DNA of 64,000 bases from Streptomyces qinzhouensis (lineage in GTDB: Bacteria > Actinomycetota > Actinomycetes > Streptomycetales > Streptomycetaceae), in assembly GCF_007856155.1 (NCBI RefSeq), contig NZ_CP042266.1:2976001-3040000 (forward strand), in the 5' to 3' direction. This document shows positions 16,516 through 24,945 of this stretch, piece by piece. A program made the position numbers and the translations under genes. How positions within the stretch are numbered: position 1 is the first letter of the stretch; each line of letters opens with the position of its first letter. The notes under the pieces were generated by a model that saw nothing but the letters and a program-made list of their open reading frames with translations, was not told the origin of the DNA and made no database searches.

Positions 16516-17091
16516 TCATCGGGCCTCCAGCGCCGGAAGGACGACCGCGTCGACGTACCGCTTCATGAAGTCCATGGTCGGGACCCGGTCCTCGATCATC
16601 TGGACGGCGAAGAAGACGCCGAAAAGCATATGGGGAACGAATTCCCTGGCCGGATTGTCCACGCTGATCTCACCGCGTTCGACGGCCCGGTCGATCACCG
16701 TCCGCAGCGCCGCCTCTTCCGGTGCGATGACCTTCGTGCGCAGCGCGTCGTACAGATCGGGGTTGGTGTGGACCGCGTGGACCAGGGACCGCAGCAGCGC
16801 GGAATCCTTCTCCATCTGGCATTCGTCGGTCTGCGACAGCATGCCGTGGAAGTCGCCGCGCAGGCTTCCGGTGTCGATCGCGTCGGCGCCGGGGACCCCG
16901 TCGTACTGGAGTGCGGTCGCCACCAGCTCGGGTTTGCTGTGCCACTGCCGGTAGAGCGTCGCCTTGCTGGAGCGGGTCCTGGCCGCCACGGCGTCCATCG
17001 TCAGGGAGTCGTATCCGACCTCGCGCAACAGTTCGAGCACGGCTTCGAAGAGTTCGGCCTCGCGTTCGGGGGTCAGTCGACTGCGGGACAT
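16516..17091 (-). CDS. TetR-family transcriptional regulator
   Basis: 191 residues from the ATG at 17091 (MSRSRLTPEREAELFE), preceded by AGGGGAGG with 7-base spacing; an upstream ATG would add 18 low-complexity residues. The N-terminal HTH is YDSLTMDAVAARTRSSKATLYRQWHSKPELV, a textbook TetR motif. The C-terminal domain resembles the AcrR-like TetR_C group with ERGEISVDNPAREFVPHMLFGVFFAVQMIEDRVP. It probably represses the MMPL transporter gene downstream and itself. Two GAAACG/CGTTTC palindromes upstream are candidate operators. Confidence 0.92.
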   Translation of the reverse strand: MSRSRLTPEREAELFEAVLELLREVGYDSLTMDAVAARTRSSKATLYRQWHSKPELVATALQYDGVPGADAIDTGSLRGDFHGMLSQTDECQMEKDSALLRSLVHAVHTNPDLYDALRTKVIAPEEAALRTVIDRAVERGEISVDNPAREFVPHMLFGVFFAVQMIEDRVPTMDFMKRYVDAVVLPALEAR

Positions 17092-17259
17092 CGGCCGGCC
17101 TCCCCTCGCTGGTCCGCTCATCGGTTCACGCATCGGTTCGCGCAAAGTTCACTCAACGGTTCGTTCGCGCGTCGGTTCATTCGCGCGTCGGTTCGCTCAT
17201 GGTCCGGTCATTGGTCCGCCACGGCTCTCGCCGGGGACTTCTACCACGACCGTTCCGAA

Positions 17260-17323
17260 CGAAACGGTTTCGTACTCCATTGAGGATAGGTGACGCTCGA
17301 AGCGAAACGCCTCCGTTTCGCTT
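17260..17323. promoter_or_regulatory. Twin GAAACG palindromes between TetR and S41 protease genes
   Basis: CGAAACGGTTTCG (17260-17272) is a near-perfect dyad around one central base. AAGCGAAACG-CCTC-CGTTTCGCTT (17300-17323) has perfect 10-bp arms. Both contain GAAACG half-sites and lie in the intergenic region upstream of the TetR gene, so they are the best candidates for its operators. Confidence 0.6.
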
Positions 17324-17425
17324 GTGGCCTTCCTCACCCGGTACGGACTCAACCGTCCGCCGCCGATTCGGGTTCGTCCCGGCCCACGAGTTGCCCCCGG
17401 GCCCCGACATGGGAAGCATTGGGGG

Positions 17426-20400
17426 GTGAGCGACGACGTGGCGTACCTCCGATACCCGCACCTCCACGACGACTTGGTGTGCTTCGCCGCCGAGGACGAC
17501 CTCTGGGTCGCCCCCCTCGCCGCGCCGGGCGCCGAGCCGGGCCGCGCCTGGCGGCTCACCGCGGACCGGACCCGGATCGGACATCCCCGCTTCTCCCCCG
17601 ACGGCCGGCTCATCGCCTATACGACCTGGCGGAGCCTGGACCCGGAGATCCATATCGTCCCGGTGGCGGGCGGCGAGTCCGAACGGCTGAGCTATTGGGG
17701 CTCCTTCGACACCCGGGTCTGCGGCTGGGGGCCGGACGGCCATGTCCTCGCCGTCTCCTCGCACGGCCAGCCGTTCTCGTACTTCTCCTGGGCGTACAGC
17801 GTCCCCCTCGACGGTGAGCCGGGCGGCCGACTGCCGTGGGGTCCGGTCTCGGACCTCGCGGTCGCCGATGTCGACGGCGAGCGGCGCACCCTGCTGCTCA
17901 CCGGGAAGCCGCCGCACGAGCCCGCCGCCTGGAAGCGGTACCGCGGCGGGGCGATGGGCCGCCTCTGGCTGCACGGCGAGCGGCTGCTGGCCGGTCTCGA
18001 GGGCCATCTGGACTGCCCGATGTTCGTCCGCGGCCGGATCGCCTTCCTCTCCGACCACGAGGGCATCGGCAATCTCTACTCCTGCCGCCCCGACGGCTCC
18101 GATCTGCGGCGCCACAGCGACCACGACGCCTTCTACGCCCGGCACGCCTCCAGCGACGGCGAACGGGTGATCTACCAGTGCGCGGGTGAGCTGTGGATCG
18201 TCGACGATCTGACGGTGCCGGACACGGTGCCGCGCCGGGCCGCGGTACGGCTCGGCGGGCCGCGCACGGGCCGGCGGACGTACCAGATCCCGGCCTCCGA
18301 CCATGTGAACGCGATCTCGGTCGACACCACCGGCCGGGCGAGCGCGGTATCGGTGCGGGGCAGTCTGTACTGGCTGACGCACCGCGACGGCCCGGCCCGC
18401 ACGATCGCCGATACGCCCGGGGTGCGGGTGCGGATGCCGGTGATGCTGGGGACGGGCGGCCGGGTGGCGTATGTGACGGACGCGGGCGGCGCGGACGCGG
18501 TGGAGATCGCCTATCTGCCGCGGGCGACCGGGGAGCGCGAACCGCGCACCCTGGCACCGGGGCAGTTGGGGGTGGTGCGGGAGCTGGTGTCGGATCCGCA
18601 GGGCAAATGGCTCGCGGTGGCCTCGCACGACGGCCGGCTACTGCTGCTGGACGCGGCGGACCCCGAATCGGCCGAGGTGGAGGTGGAGGCGGGGGCCTCG
18701 GGTACGGGGGCCACGGGCACGGCCGGCGGGGCGGCCGAGGTCGGTGGTTCCGGAGGTTCCGGAGGTTCCGGAGGTTCCGGAGGTTCCGGAGGTTCCGGAG
18801 GTTCCGGAGGTTCCGGAGGTTCCGGAGGTTCCGGAGGTTCCGGCGGGGAGGACGGGGAAGGCGGGGACAGCGAGACCGACGGGCCGGACGTCGTCCGGCT
18901 GGTGCGCTCCCTCAACGGACCCGTCGCCGATCTCGCCTTCTCCCCCGACGGCGCCTGGCTCGCCTGGTCTCAGCCGGGCGTCGGCCGCAGCCTGCGCCAG
19001 ATCCGCATGGCGCGGATAAAGGACCGGACGATCATCGATGTCACCAATGGCCGCTTCGAGGACGAGAACCCGGTCTTCACCAGCGACGGCCGCTATCTGG
19101 CATTCCTCTCCTGGCGCGGTTTCGACCCGGTGTACGACGTCCACACCGGCGACCTCTCCTTCCCGCTGGGCTGCCGCCCCTATCTCGTACCCCTGTCGTC
19201 GGCGACCCCGTCGCCCTTCGCCCTGCTGCCCGACGGACGCCCCGCGGCCGGTGGTCTCGACCCGCTGAACGAACCGGACACGACACCGGCGGCAGCGGCG
19301 GGCGGGGACGGTTCCGGCGACGACACCGACGCGGATACGGATCCGGGCGCGGGCTCCGGTCCGCACACGGTCGTCGTGGAGACCGAGGGCCTGGAGAGCC
19401 GGGTCACTCCGTTCCCGGTGGCCGCCTCCAAGTACTCGGCGCTCCATCCGGTCAGCGGCGGCGGGCTGGTCTGGCTGCGCTGGCCGATCTCGGGCGCGCT
19501 GGGCGAGACCTTCGTGAACCCGGCGGACACCTCCGGCCGCCCCACCCTCGAACACTTCGACATCACCAAGGCCCGCCGCACCGAACTCGTCGACCATCTC
19601 GACTGGTTCGCGGTCAGCGGCGACGGCACCCGGCTGGTCGTCGTCGACGAGGGCGAGCTGCGGGCCCAGCCGGCCACCGAGTCCGGCGACGGTGACGCGA
19701 CGGTCTACATCGACCTGCGGCGGATCCACCACGAGGTGGCGCCGCCCGCCGAATGGCGCCAGGCCTACGCGGAGGCGGGCCGGCTGATCCGCGCGTACTT
19801 CTGGGATCCGGGCATGAGCGGTGTCGACTGGGACGGGATCCTCGACCAGTACCGGCCGCTGCTGGACCGGGTGGCGTCCCCGGACGAATTCGCCGACCTG
19901 CTGCGGGAGGCCGTCGGCGAGCTGGGTACCTCGCATGCGTACGTCACCCCCGCCCGGCGCAACGAGGGCCCGCCGCACTACCAGCGGCCGATGGGTCTGC
20001 TGGGCGCCAATCTGGTCCGCCGGGACGAAGGGTGGGTGGTCCGGCGGATCCTGCCGGGCGACTCCTCCGACTCCAAGGCCCGTTCCCCGCTGGCGGGTAC
20101 GGGCATCCGCGAGGGCGCCGTCCTCACCCATGTCGACGGCCGCCCGGTGGATCCGGTCGCGGGCCCGTTCCCGATGCTGTCGGCGGCGGGCGGTACGACG
20201 GTCGAGCTGACCTTCCGTACGGCGGACGGCGTCTCGGGCCCGCCCGGCTCGGCCGCCGCCTCCCGTCGGGTCGCGGTGGTCCCGCTGGTCGACGAGCGGC
20301 CGCTGCGCTACCAGGACTGGGTGGCCAAACGCCGGGGCGTCGTACGGGAGCTGAGCGGAGGGCGCTGCGGCTATCTGCACATCCCCGACATGGGCGGTTC

Positions 20401-21004
20401 GGGCTGGGCGCAGTTCAACCGGGACCTGCGGCTCGAGGTGTCCCGTCCGGCCCTGATCGTCGACGTCCGGGGCAACGCGGGCGGACATATCAGCGAGCTG
20501 GTGGTGGAGAACCTCACCCGCCGGATCATCGGCTGGGACCTCACCCGGGACGCCGAGCCCGTTTCGTACGCCTCCAACGCCCCGCGCGGTCCGGTCGTCG
20601 CGCTCGCGGACGAGGCGACCTCGTCGGACGGCGACATGATCACGGCCGCCTTCAAACTGCTGGGCATCGGGCCGGTGGTGGGGACCAGGACCTGGGGCGG
20701 GGTCGTCGGCATCACCGGGCGGCACCAACTGGGCGACGGGACCGTCATCACGGTACCGATGAACGCCGCCTGGTTCGACGGCTACGGCTGGTCGGTGGAG
20801 AACCATGGCGTGGAGCCCGATCTGGAGGCGCTGCGGACGCCGCTGGACTGGGCGGAGGGCCGTTTCGCGGGGCTGGACGATGCGGTACGGCTGGCGCTGG
20901 AGATGCTCGAGAAGCATCCGGCGGCGGCTCCGCCGGGCTACGGCGACGTCCCGGACCGCAGCCGCCCGCCGCTGCCGCCGAGGCCCGGGACGGGAGCCGG
21001 CTGA
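17426..21004 (+). CDS. Tricorn-like S41 family peptidase
   Basis: 1192 residues from the GTG at 17426 (VSDDVAYLRYPHLHDDLVCF), the start usual in streptomycete homologues. Residues 1-430 and about 490-700 form WD/TolB-like beta-propellers (PRFSPDGRLIAYTTW, LAFSPDGAWLAW, VFTSDGRYLAFLSWR). A PDZ-like domain follows (about 860-950, GVGIREGAVLTHVDGRPVDP-type motif), then the C-terminal serine protease core: histidine in SHAYVTP (about 837), nucleophile serine in ATSSDGDMI (about 1066-1067) and glutamate in VENHGVEPD. Tricorn proteases trim peptides made by the proteasome in the cytoplasm. Oddity: an 11-copy GGS linker (residues 440-472) splits a propeller blade region. Confidence 0.93.
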   Translation: MSDDVAYLRYPHLHDDLVCFAAEDDLWVAPLAAPGAEPGRAWRLTADRTRIGHPRFSPDGRLIAYTTWRSLDPEIHIVPVAGGESERLSYWGSFDTRVCGWGPDGHVLAVSSHGQPFSYFSWAYSVPLDGEPGGRLPWGPVSDLAVADVDGERRTLLLTGKPPHEPAAWKRYRGGAMGRLWLHGERLLAGLEGHLDCPMFVRGRIAFLSDHEGIGNLYSCRPDGSDLRRHSDHDAFYARHASSDGERVIYQCAGELWIVDDLTVPDTVPRRAAVRLGGPRTGRRTYQIPASDHVNAISVDTTGRASAVSVRGSLYWLTHRDGPARTIADTPGVRVRMPVMLGTGGRVAYVTDAGGADAVEIAYLPRATGEREPRTLAPGQLGVVRELVSDPQGKWLAVASHDGRLLLLDAADPESAEVEVEAGASGTGATGTAGGAAEVGGSGGSGGSGGSGGSGGSGGSGGSGGSGGSGGSGGEDGEGGDSETDGPDVVRLVRSLNGPVADLAFSPDGAWLAWSQPGVGRSLRQIRMARIKDRTIIDVTNGRFEDENPVFTSDGRYLAFLSWRGFDPVYDVHTGDLSFPLGCRPYLVPLSSATPSPFALLPDGRPAAGGLDPLNEPDTTPAAAAGGDGSGDDTDADTDPGAGSGPHTVVVETEGLESRVTPFPVAASKYSALHPVSGGGLVWLRWPISGALGETFVNPADTSGRPTLEHFDITKARRTELVDHLDWFAVSGDGTRLVVVDEGELRAQPATESGDGDATVYIDLRRIHHEVAPPAEWRQAYAEAGRLIRAYFWDPGMSGVDWDGILDQYRPLLDRVASPDEFADLLREAVGELGTSHAYVTPARRNEGPPHYQRPMGLLGANLVRRDEGWVVRRILPGDSSDSKARSPLAGTGIREGAVLTHVDGRPVDPVAGPFPMLSAAGGTTVELTFRTADGVSGPPGSAAASRRVAVVPLVDERPLRYQDWVAKRRGVVRELSGGRCGYLHIPDMGGSGWAQFNRDLRLEVSRPALIVDVRGNAGGHISELVVENLTRRIIGWDLTRDAEPVSYASNAPRGPVVALADEATSSDGDMITAAFKLLGIGPVVGTRTWGGVVGITGRHQLGDGTVITVPMNAAWFDGYGWSVENHGVEPDLEALRTPLDWAEGRFAGLDDAVRLALEMLEKHPAAAPPGYGDVPDRSRPPLPPRPGTGAG
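18743..18841 (+). repeat. Eleven-copy 9-bp minisatellite encoding (Gly-Gly-Ser)11
   Basis: Eleven head-to-tail units of GGAGGTTCC (the first is GGTGGTTCC) are in frame in the protease gene. Array length is a multiple of three, so copy-number change would not break the frame. It is one of several 9-bp arrays in this window. Confidence 0.95.
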
Positions 21005-21094
21005 CCTTCTCGTACGAGCACCTGCACACGGGCTTCACCCGAAAGAGCGTTCTGAGCCGGAATACCCCTACGGGAAACGGCCGTTGCACATCCC

Positions 21095-21979
21095 ATGACC
21101 TTCACTTCGGATCTTGGGAAGCTCGGCCGGGTCGGCGTCTGGACGATACTGCTGCGCGCGGCACCCGGCGCCTCGGCCCTGTCGACGGAGCACGCGGAGA
21201 CCGTCGCCGAGCTGGACGAACTGGGTTACGGCACGCTGTGGATCGGCGGCAGCCCCTCCCTCGCGGAGGTCGCGCCGGTGGTGGCCGCCGAGCGCCGTAT
21301 CCGGGTCGCGACGGGCATTCTGTCGATCTGGCAGCACTCCGCGGAGGATGTGGCGGCGGGCACGGCCCGTATCGAGGAGTCCGCGCCGGGCCGGTTCTTC
21401 CTCGGACTCGGTGTCAGCCACGAGAAGTTCACCCCGCGGTACGCGAAGCCCTACTCGGCGATGACCAGCTATCTCGACGCGCTGGACGCCGCCCCGGTAC
21501 CGGTCCCGGCCGGGCGGCGGCTGCTGGCCGCGCTGGGGCCGAGGATGCTGGGGCTCTCCGCCGACCGGGCCGCCGGCGCCCACCCCTATCTGGTCACCGC
21601 CGGGCAGACGGCCGAGGCCAGGGAGATCCTGGGCCCGGACGCGATCCTCGCGCCCGATCTGAAGGTCGTACTGGAGCCCGACCTGGACCGGGCGCGGGAG
21701 ATCGCCCGCGCGGGCCTCGCGATGTATCTGGAACTGCCCAGCTATCTGCGGAGCTTCGAGCGGGCCGGGTTCACGGAGGCGGACTTCGCGAACGGCGGCA
21801 GCGACCGGCTCCTGGACGCGGTCTTCGCGCTGGGCGATGCCGACCGGGCGCGGGAGCGGATCAGGGAGTATCTGGACGCGGGCGCCGACCATGTGGCGCT
21901 GAATGTGATGACTGGCGATCCGGGTGCCCTGCCCCGGCGGCAGTGGCGCGAGCTGGCGGAGGCGCTGGACCTGCGCTGA
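21095..21979 (+). CDS. LLM-class F420-dependent oxidoreductase
   Basis: 294 residues. The bacterial luciferase-like (LLM) pattern is clear: VAELDELGYGTLWIGG near the N-terminus, VATGILSIWQHSAEDVAAG, RFFLGLGVSHEKF, ALGPRMLGLSADRAAGAHPYLVT, and a C-terminal GADHVALNVMTG. It resembles the TIGR03620-type group of probable F420-dependent enzymes. Such enzymes use coenzyme F420 (less often FMN) for hydride transfer on small substrates in the cytoplasm; the substrate is unknown. It follows the S41 protease by 90 bases and precedes a convergent hydrolase gene. Confidence 0.9.
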   Translation: MTFTSDLGKLGRVGVWTILLRAAPGASALSTEHAETVAELDELGYGTLWIGGSPSLAEVAPVVAAERRIRVATGILSIWQHSAEDVAAGTARIEESAPGRFFLGLGVSHEKFTPRYAKPYSAMTSYLDALDAAPVPVPAGRRLLAALGPRMLGLSADRAAGAHPYLVTAGQTAEAREILGPDAILAPDLKVVLEPDLDRAREIARAGLAMYLELPSYLRSFERAGFTEADFANGGSDRLLDAVFALGDADRARERIREYLDAGADHVALNVMTGDPGALPRRQWRELAEALDLR

Positions 21980-22027
21980 GCCGGACCCCGGCCGGGCCGC
22001 CGCGCTCCCGGCCGGCCGGCCGACCGC

Positions 22028-23041
22028 TCAGGCCACCGCCTCCTTCTCGCCCCCGGCCTCGGACTCGGACGCGGAGCCCGACCCGGACGCGGAGCCCGAC
22101 CCGGCCTCGGACGCGGCCTCGGACCCGTTCCCGGACGCGGTCCCGGCCGGGTCCTGGCCGTCGCCGCGATTCAGGAAGGTCCGGGCGAGTTGCCGGAGTT
22201 GCCCGGTGACGGCGTCGGGCGCTTCGACGGGGGTCATATGCCCGGCGCCGTCCAGGACGACGAGTCCACGGCAGTCGGGCAGGTTCGCGGCGATGCGGTG
22301 GGAGTGCACGGGCGGGCAGAGCCGGTCGGCGCTGCCCACGAGGACGACCGCCGGGGCGTTCAGGGCCCGTACGGACTCCGTCAGGTCCAGGGTGTCGAGG
22401 ACCTGGGCCCAGGCCGCGCGGGGAATCCGGGCACAGGCGTGCACGATCCGGGCGCAGGCGGCGACCTGCTCACGGGTGGCGGCCCGGCTCAGGGCGACGC
22501 GCCGCAGCACGGGGAGGCCGAGCGGGGTGACCGGTCCCAGCGGCAGCCGGGACCGCAGGATCACGCGGGTGATACCGGTCCGCAGCGGGCCGCGCCGGCC
22601 GGGCACGACCGTGGCCTCCTCGACGAGGTGGGAGGCGCCGGTGCTGCACAGCAGGACCGCCGCGGCGTGCTCGGTGAGCGCGGGGCGGCCGGCGGCGGCC
22701 AGGACCGTCATGGCGCCCATGGAGTGCCCGGCGACGACGGCCTGTTCACCGGGGGCGAGGACGGCGCGGAGTACGGCTTCGAGGTCGTCGGCGAGGCGTT
22801 CCGTGGAGACCCGGCCCATGGGCGTGCGGCCATGGCCCCGCTGGTCGTAGACGACGACACGGAACTCACCGGACAGCGCTTCGATCTGGGCGGACCAGAA
22901 GCGGGTGGAGCAGGTCCAGCCGTGCGAGAGGACGATGACGGGAGCGTCGTCGGGGCCGTGGACCTCGAGGTGGAGGGCGGTGCCGTCGGCCGATGCGGCC
23001 GTCCGGATCCGGGGCGCCGGGTTCGTGCGGTTCCTGGTCAT
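22028..23041 (-). CDS. Alpha/beta hydrolase
   Basis: 337 residues. Oxyanion strand VIVLSHGW, then VVVYDQRGHGRTPMG, nucleophile elbow GHSMG at about residue 108 and a late histidine in GAGHMTPVEAP complete the catalytic triad pattern. An aspartate occurs in VLVGSADRLCPP. Residues after about 300 are a Ser/Gly/Glu/Ala low-complexity tail encoded by 18-bp-like repeats (22060-22142). The start ATG at 23041 overlaps the stop of the Baeyer-Villiger monooxygenase by four bases. A pathway in which the monooxygenase makes an ester or lactone that this enzyme hydrolyses is plausible. Confidence 0.9.
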   Translation of the reverse strand: MTRNRTNPAPRIRTAASADGTALHLEVHGPDDAPVIVLSHGWTCSTRFWSAQIEALSGEFRVVVYDQRGHGRTPMGRVSTERLADDLEAVLRAVLAPGEQAVVAGHSMGAMTVLAAAGRPALTEHAAAVLLCSTGASHLVEEATVVPGRRGPLRTGITRVILRSRLPLGPVTPLGLPVLRRVALSRAATREQVAACARIVHACARIPRAAWAQVLDTLDLTESVRALNAPAVVLVGSADRLCPPVHSHRIAANLPDCRGLVVLDGAGHMTPVEAPDAVTGQLRQLARTFLNRGDGQDPAGTASGNGSEAASEAGSGSASGSGSASESEAGGEKEAVA

Positions 23042-24678
23042 GCGGCGGCCTCCGGGGCGGGCGCGGTGGTGGACGGCGTGGACGGTGCCGAGGGGGAGGG
23101 GGCGCGGATGATCTCGTACTCCCCGAGGTCGACCTCGCGCAGCAGCCGGCGGAACTCGCCCGTGGTGCCGGGCCAGAGCGTCGTATTGCGGCCGAACCGG
23201 TCCAGGTACCAGCTCCGGCAGTTGCCCGTGGTCCAGATGCTCCGCTCGAGGCGCCGTTCGATGAAGTCGCCCCAGGCGGCGACCGCCTCGGGCCGGGCGG
23301 CGAGCGCGGTGCGACCGCCGAGGATCCGTAGCTGGCGCAGGAAGTCCGCCAGATAGTTCAGCTGCGATTCGATCATCAGGATCATGGAGGAGTTCCCCAG
23401 GCCCGTATTGGGGCCGATGATCGTCAGCAGATTGGGGAAGCCGTCGACGGCGGTACCGCGCAGCGACCGCATGCCCTGGTCCCAGGCCTCGGCCAGGGAT
23501 GCCCCGTCCGCGCCGAAGACCCGTTCGGCGACCGGCATGCTGGTGACCCGGAAACCGGTACCGAAGACGATCACGTCCGCCTCGGTCGTGGTGCCGTCGT
23601 CGGCGACGAGGGTGGAGCCGCGGACCTCCGCGAGCCCGGACGCCACCACGGTCGTATTCGGCCGGGTCAGCGCCGGGTAGTAGTCGTTGGAGAGCAGGAT
23701 CCGCTTGCAGCCCATGCGGTAGGAGGGGGTGAGGGCGGCCCGCAGCCCGGGGTCCTTGATGTGCCGGGCCAGATGGGCCCGGGCCAGGGCCTCGGCGGGG
23801 CGCAGCCCGCCGGGACCGCTGGTGAAGGACCGCACCTGCAGTTCGCGTACGGCCCAGAGCGCGGTGCGGCGGGCGGTCGCGGTCAGCGGGACATGCCGGT
23901 GCAGCAGCCGTTCGGCCGCGGTGATGGGCCGGTCCAGTTTGGGGAGCACCCAGGGCGGGGTGCGCTGGAAGACGGTGAGCGACGCGGCCCCGGGCTGGAT
24001 CCGGGGCACGATCTGGACGGCGGAGGCTCCCGTACCGATGACGGCGACGCGTTTGCCGCGCAGATCGGTGCCGTGGTTCCAGCGGGAGGAGTGGAAGACC
24101 TCGCCGGGGAAGCCGTCGAGCCCCGGGACATCGGGGAGGCTGGGGTCGGAGAGCGGGCCGGTGGCGGAGACGACGACATCGGCGGTGAAATCGGCGCCGG
24201 TCGTCTCGATGCGCCAGAGCAGCGCGTCGTCGTCCCAGGTCAGACGGCGCACCTCATGGCGGAGCCGGAGATGCGGGCGGAGGCCGAAGACCTCCGTCAC
24301 CCGCTCGGTATAGGCGCGGATGTCGGCCTGGGGCGAGAAGGCGCGCTTCCAGTCGGGATTGGGTGCGAAGGAGTACGAGTAGAGGTGGGAGGGGACGTCG
24401 CAGGCGGCGCCCGGATAGCTGTTGTCGCGCCAGGTGCCGCCGACCGCGTCGGCGCGTTCGAGGACGACGAAGTCGGTGATGCCCTCCTGGCGCAGTCGCA
24501 CGGCGGCGCCGAGCCCGCCGAATCCGGAGCCGACGATCGCGACGCGGACGTGTTCGGGCTGCCGGGGCGCCCCGGACGACGGCCGGGGATCGTGGGAGGG
24601 TTCGGGCCGTCCCGGCGGTGGCCCGGTGCGCTCCTCCCGTCGCTCCGTACCTTCGTGCGCCTGCCGCTGCCGGTCCAT
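23038..24678 (-). CDS. Flavin-containing Baeyer-Villiger-type monooxygenase
   Basis: 546 residues from the ATG at 24678 with AGGAGG five bases upstream. The FAD-binding motif is VAIVGSGFGGLGAAVRL (about residues 46-62). The Baeyer-Villiger fingerprint F-x-G-x3-H-x3-W is present as FPGEVFHSSRW. GTWRDNSYPGAACDVPSHLYSYSF matches the GxWxxNxYPGxxCD signature, and an NADPH motif VIGTGASAVQIVP follows. A non-conserved hydrophilic N-terminal extension of 40 residues is encoded before the FAD domain. It would oxidise ketones or aldehydes with NADPH and O2. It forms an operon with the hydrolase and faces a MerR gene. Confidence 0.93.
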   Translation of the reverse strand: MDRQRQAHEGTERREERTGPPPGRPEPSHDPRPSSGAPRQPEHVRVAIVGSGFGGLGAAVRLRQEGITDFVVLERADAVGGTWRDNSYPGAACDVPSHLYSYSFAPNPDWKRAFSPQADIRAYTERVTEVFGLRPHLRLRHEVRRLTWDDDALLWRIETTGADFTADVVVSATGPLSDPSLPDVPGLDGFPGEVFHSSRWNHGTDLRGKRVAVIGTGASAVQIVPRIQPGAASLTVFQRTPPWVLPKLDRPITAAERLLHRHVPLTATARRTALWAVRELQVRSFTSGPGGLRPAEALARAHLARHIKDPGLRAALTPSYRMGCKRILLSNDYYPALTRPNTTVVASGLAEVRGSTLVADDGTTTEADVIVFGTGFRVTSMPVAERVFGADGASLAEAWDQGMRSLRGTAVDGFPNLLTIIGPNTGLGNSSMILMIESQLNYLADFLRQLRILGGRTALAARPEAVAAWGDFIERRLERSIWTTGNCRSWYLDRFGRNTTLWPGTTGEFRRLLREVDLGEYEIIRAPSPSAPSTPSTTAPAPEAAA

Positions 24679-24717
24679 ATCGCCTCCTGGGGCGAACGTA
24701 CGTAAGGGCGTCGTGCG

Positions 24718-24787
24718 TGCTGTGCGGATCGTGCCTGCCGCGCGGGTCGTGCGGGTCGTGGCTGCTGTGCGGATCGTGCCTGCCGCG
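24718..24787. repeat. 25-bp direct repeat upstream of the monooxygenase gene
   Basis: An identical 25-base segment beginning TGCTGTGCGGATCG occurs at 24718-24742 and 24763-24787, with related GCGGGTCGTG units between. It lies in the leader region between promoter and start codon. Confidence 0.7.
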
Positions 24788-24828
24788 CCTGCCGTGCGGG
24801 TTCTGCGGTCCTACCCAAGGAGAATCCC

Positions 24829-24862
24829 ATCCCATTGCGCCAGTAACCACTGGCACAATGGG
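24829..24862. promoter_or_regulatory. MerR-type operator in the divergent monooxygenase/MerR promoter
   Basis: A 32-base dyad (24831-24862) has 14-bp arms with one mismatch around a 4-base centre; its core is GCCAGT-AACC-ACTGGC. On the minus strand TTGTGC (24858-24853) and TGGGAT (24834-24829) are 18 bases apart with the dyad core in the spacer, the arrangement used by MerR-family activators. TTGCGC sits symmetrically on the plus strand. Confidence 0.65.
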
Positions 24863-24945
24863 AGAATAGGACAAGCCCTTACCGGGCGGTAGGGCAACGG
24901 CACGGGACCAGGAAGGCCGCCGTGCCACCGTCATAGGCTTCGCCC

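Noticed and set aside
18743..18841. Repeat array as a possible CRISPR
   Set aside because: Units are 9 bp, uninterrupted and in frame; there are no spacers and no cas genes.
18638..20917. 759-codon minus-strand frame antisense to the S41 protease
   Set aside because: Arg/Pro/Gly-rich shadow of a well-supported gene; no family motifs.
21095..24678. A natural-product biosynthetic cluster around the LLM oxidoreductase and monooxygenase
   Set aside because: No synthase, carrier protein or tailoring set is present; genes form a small inducible unit plus unrelated neighbours.
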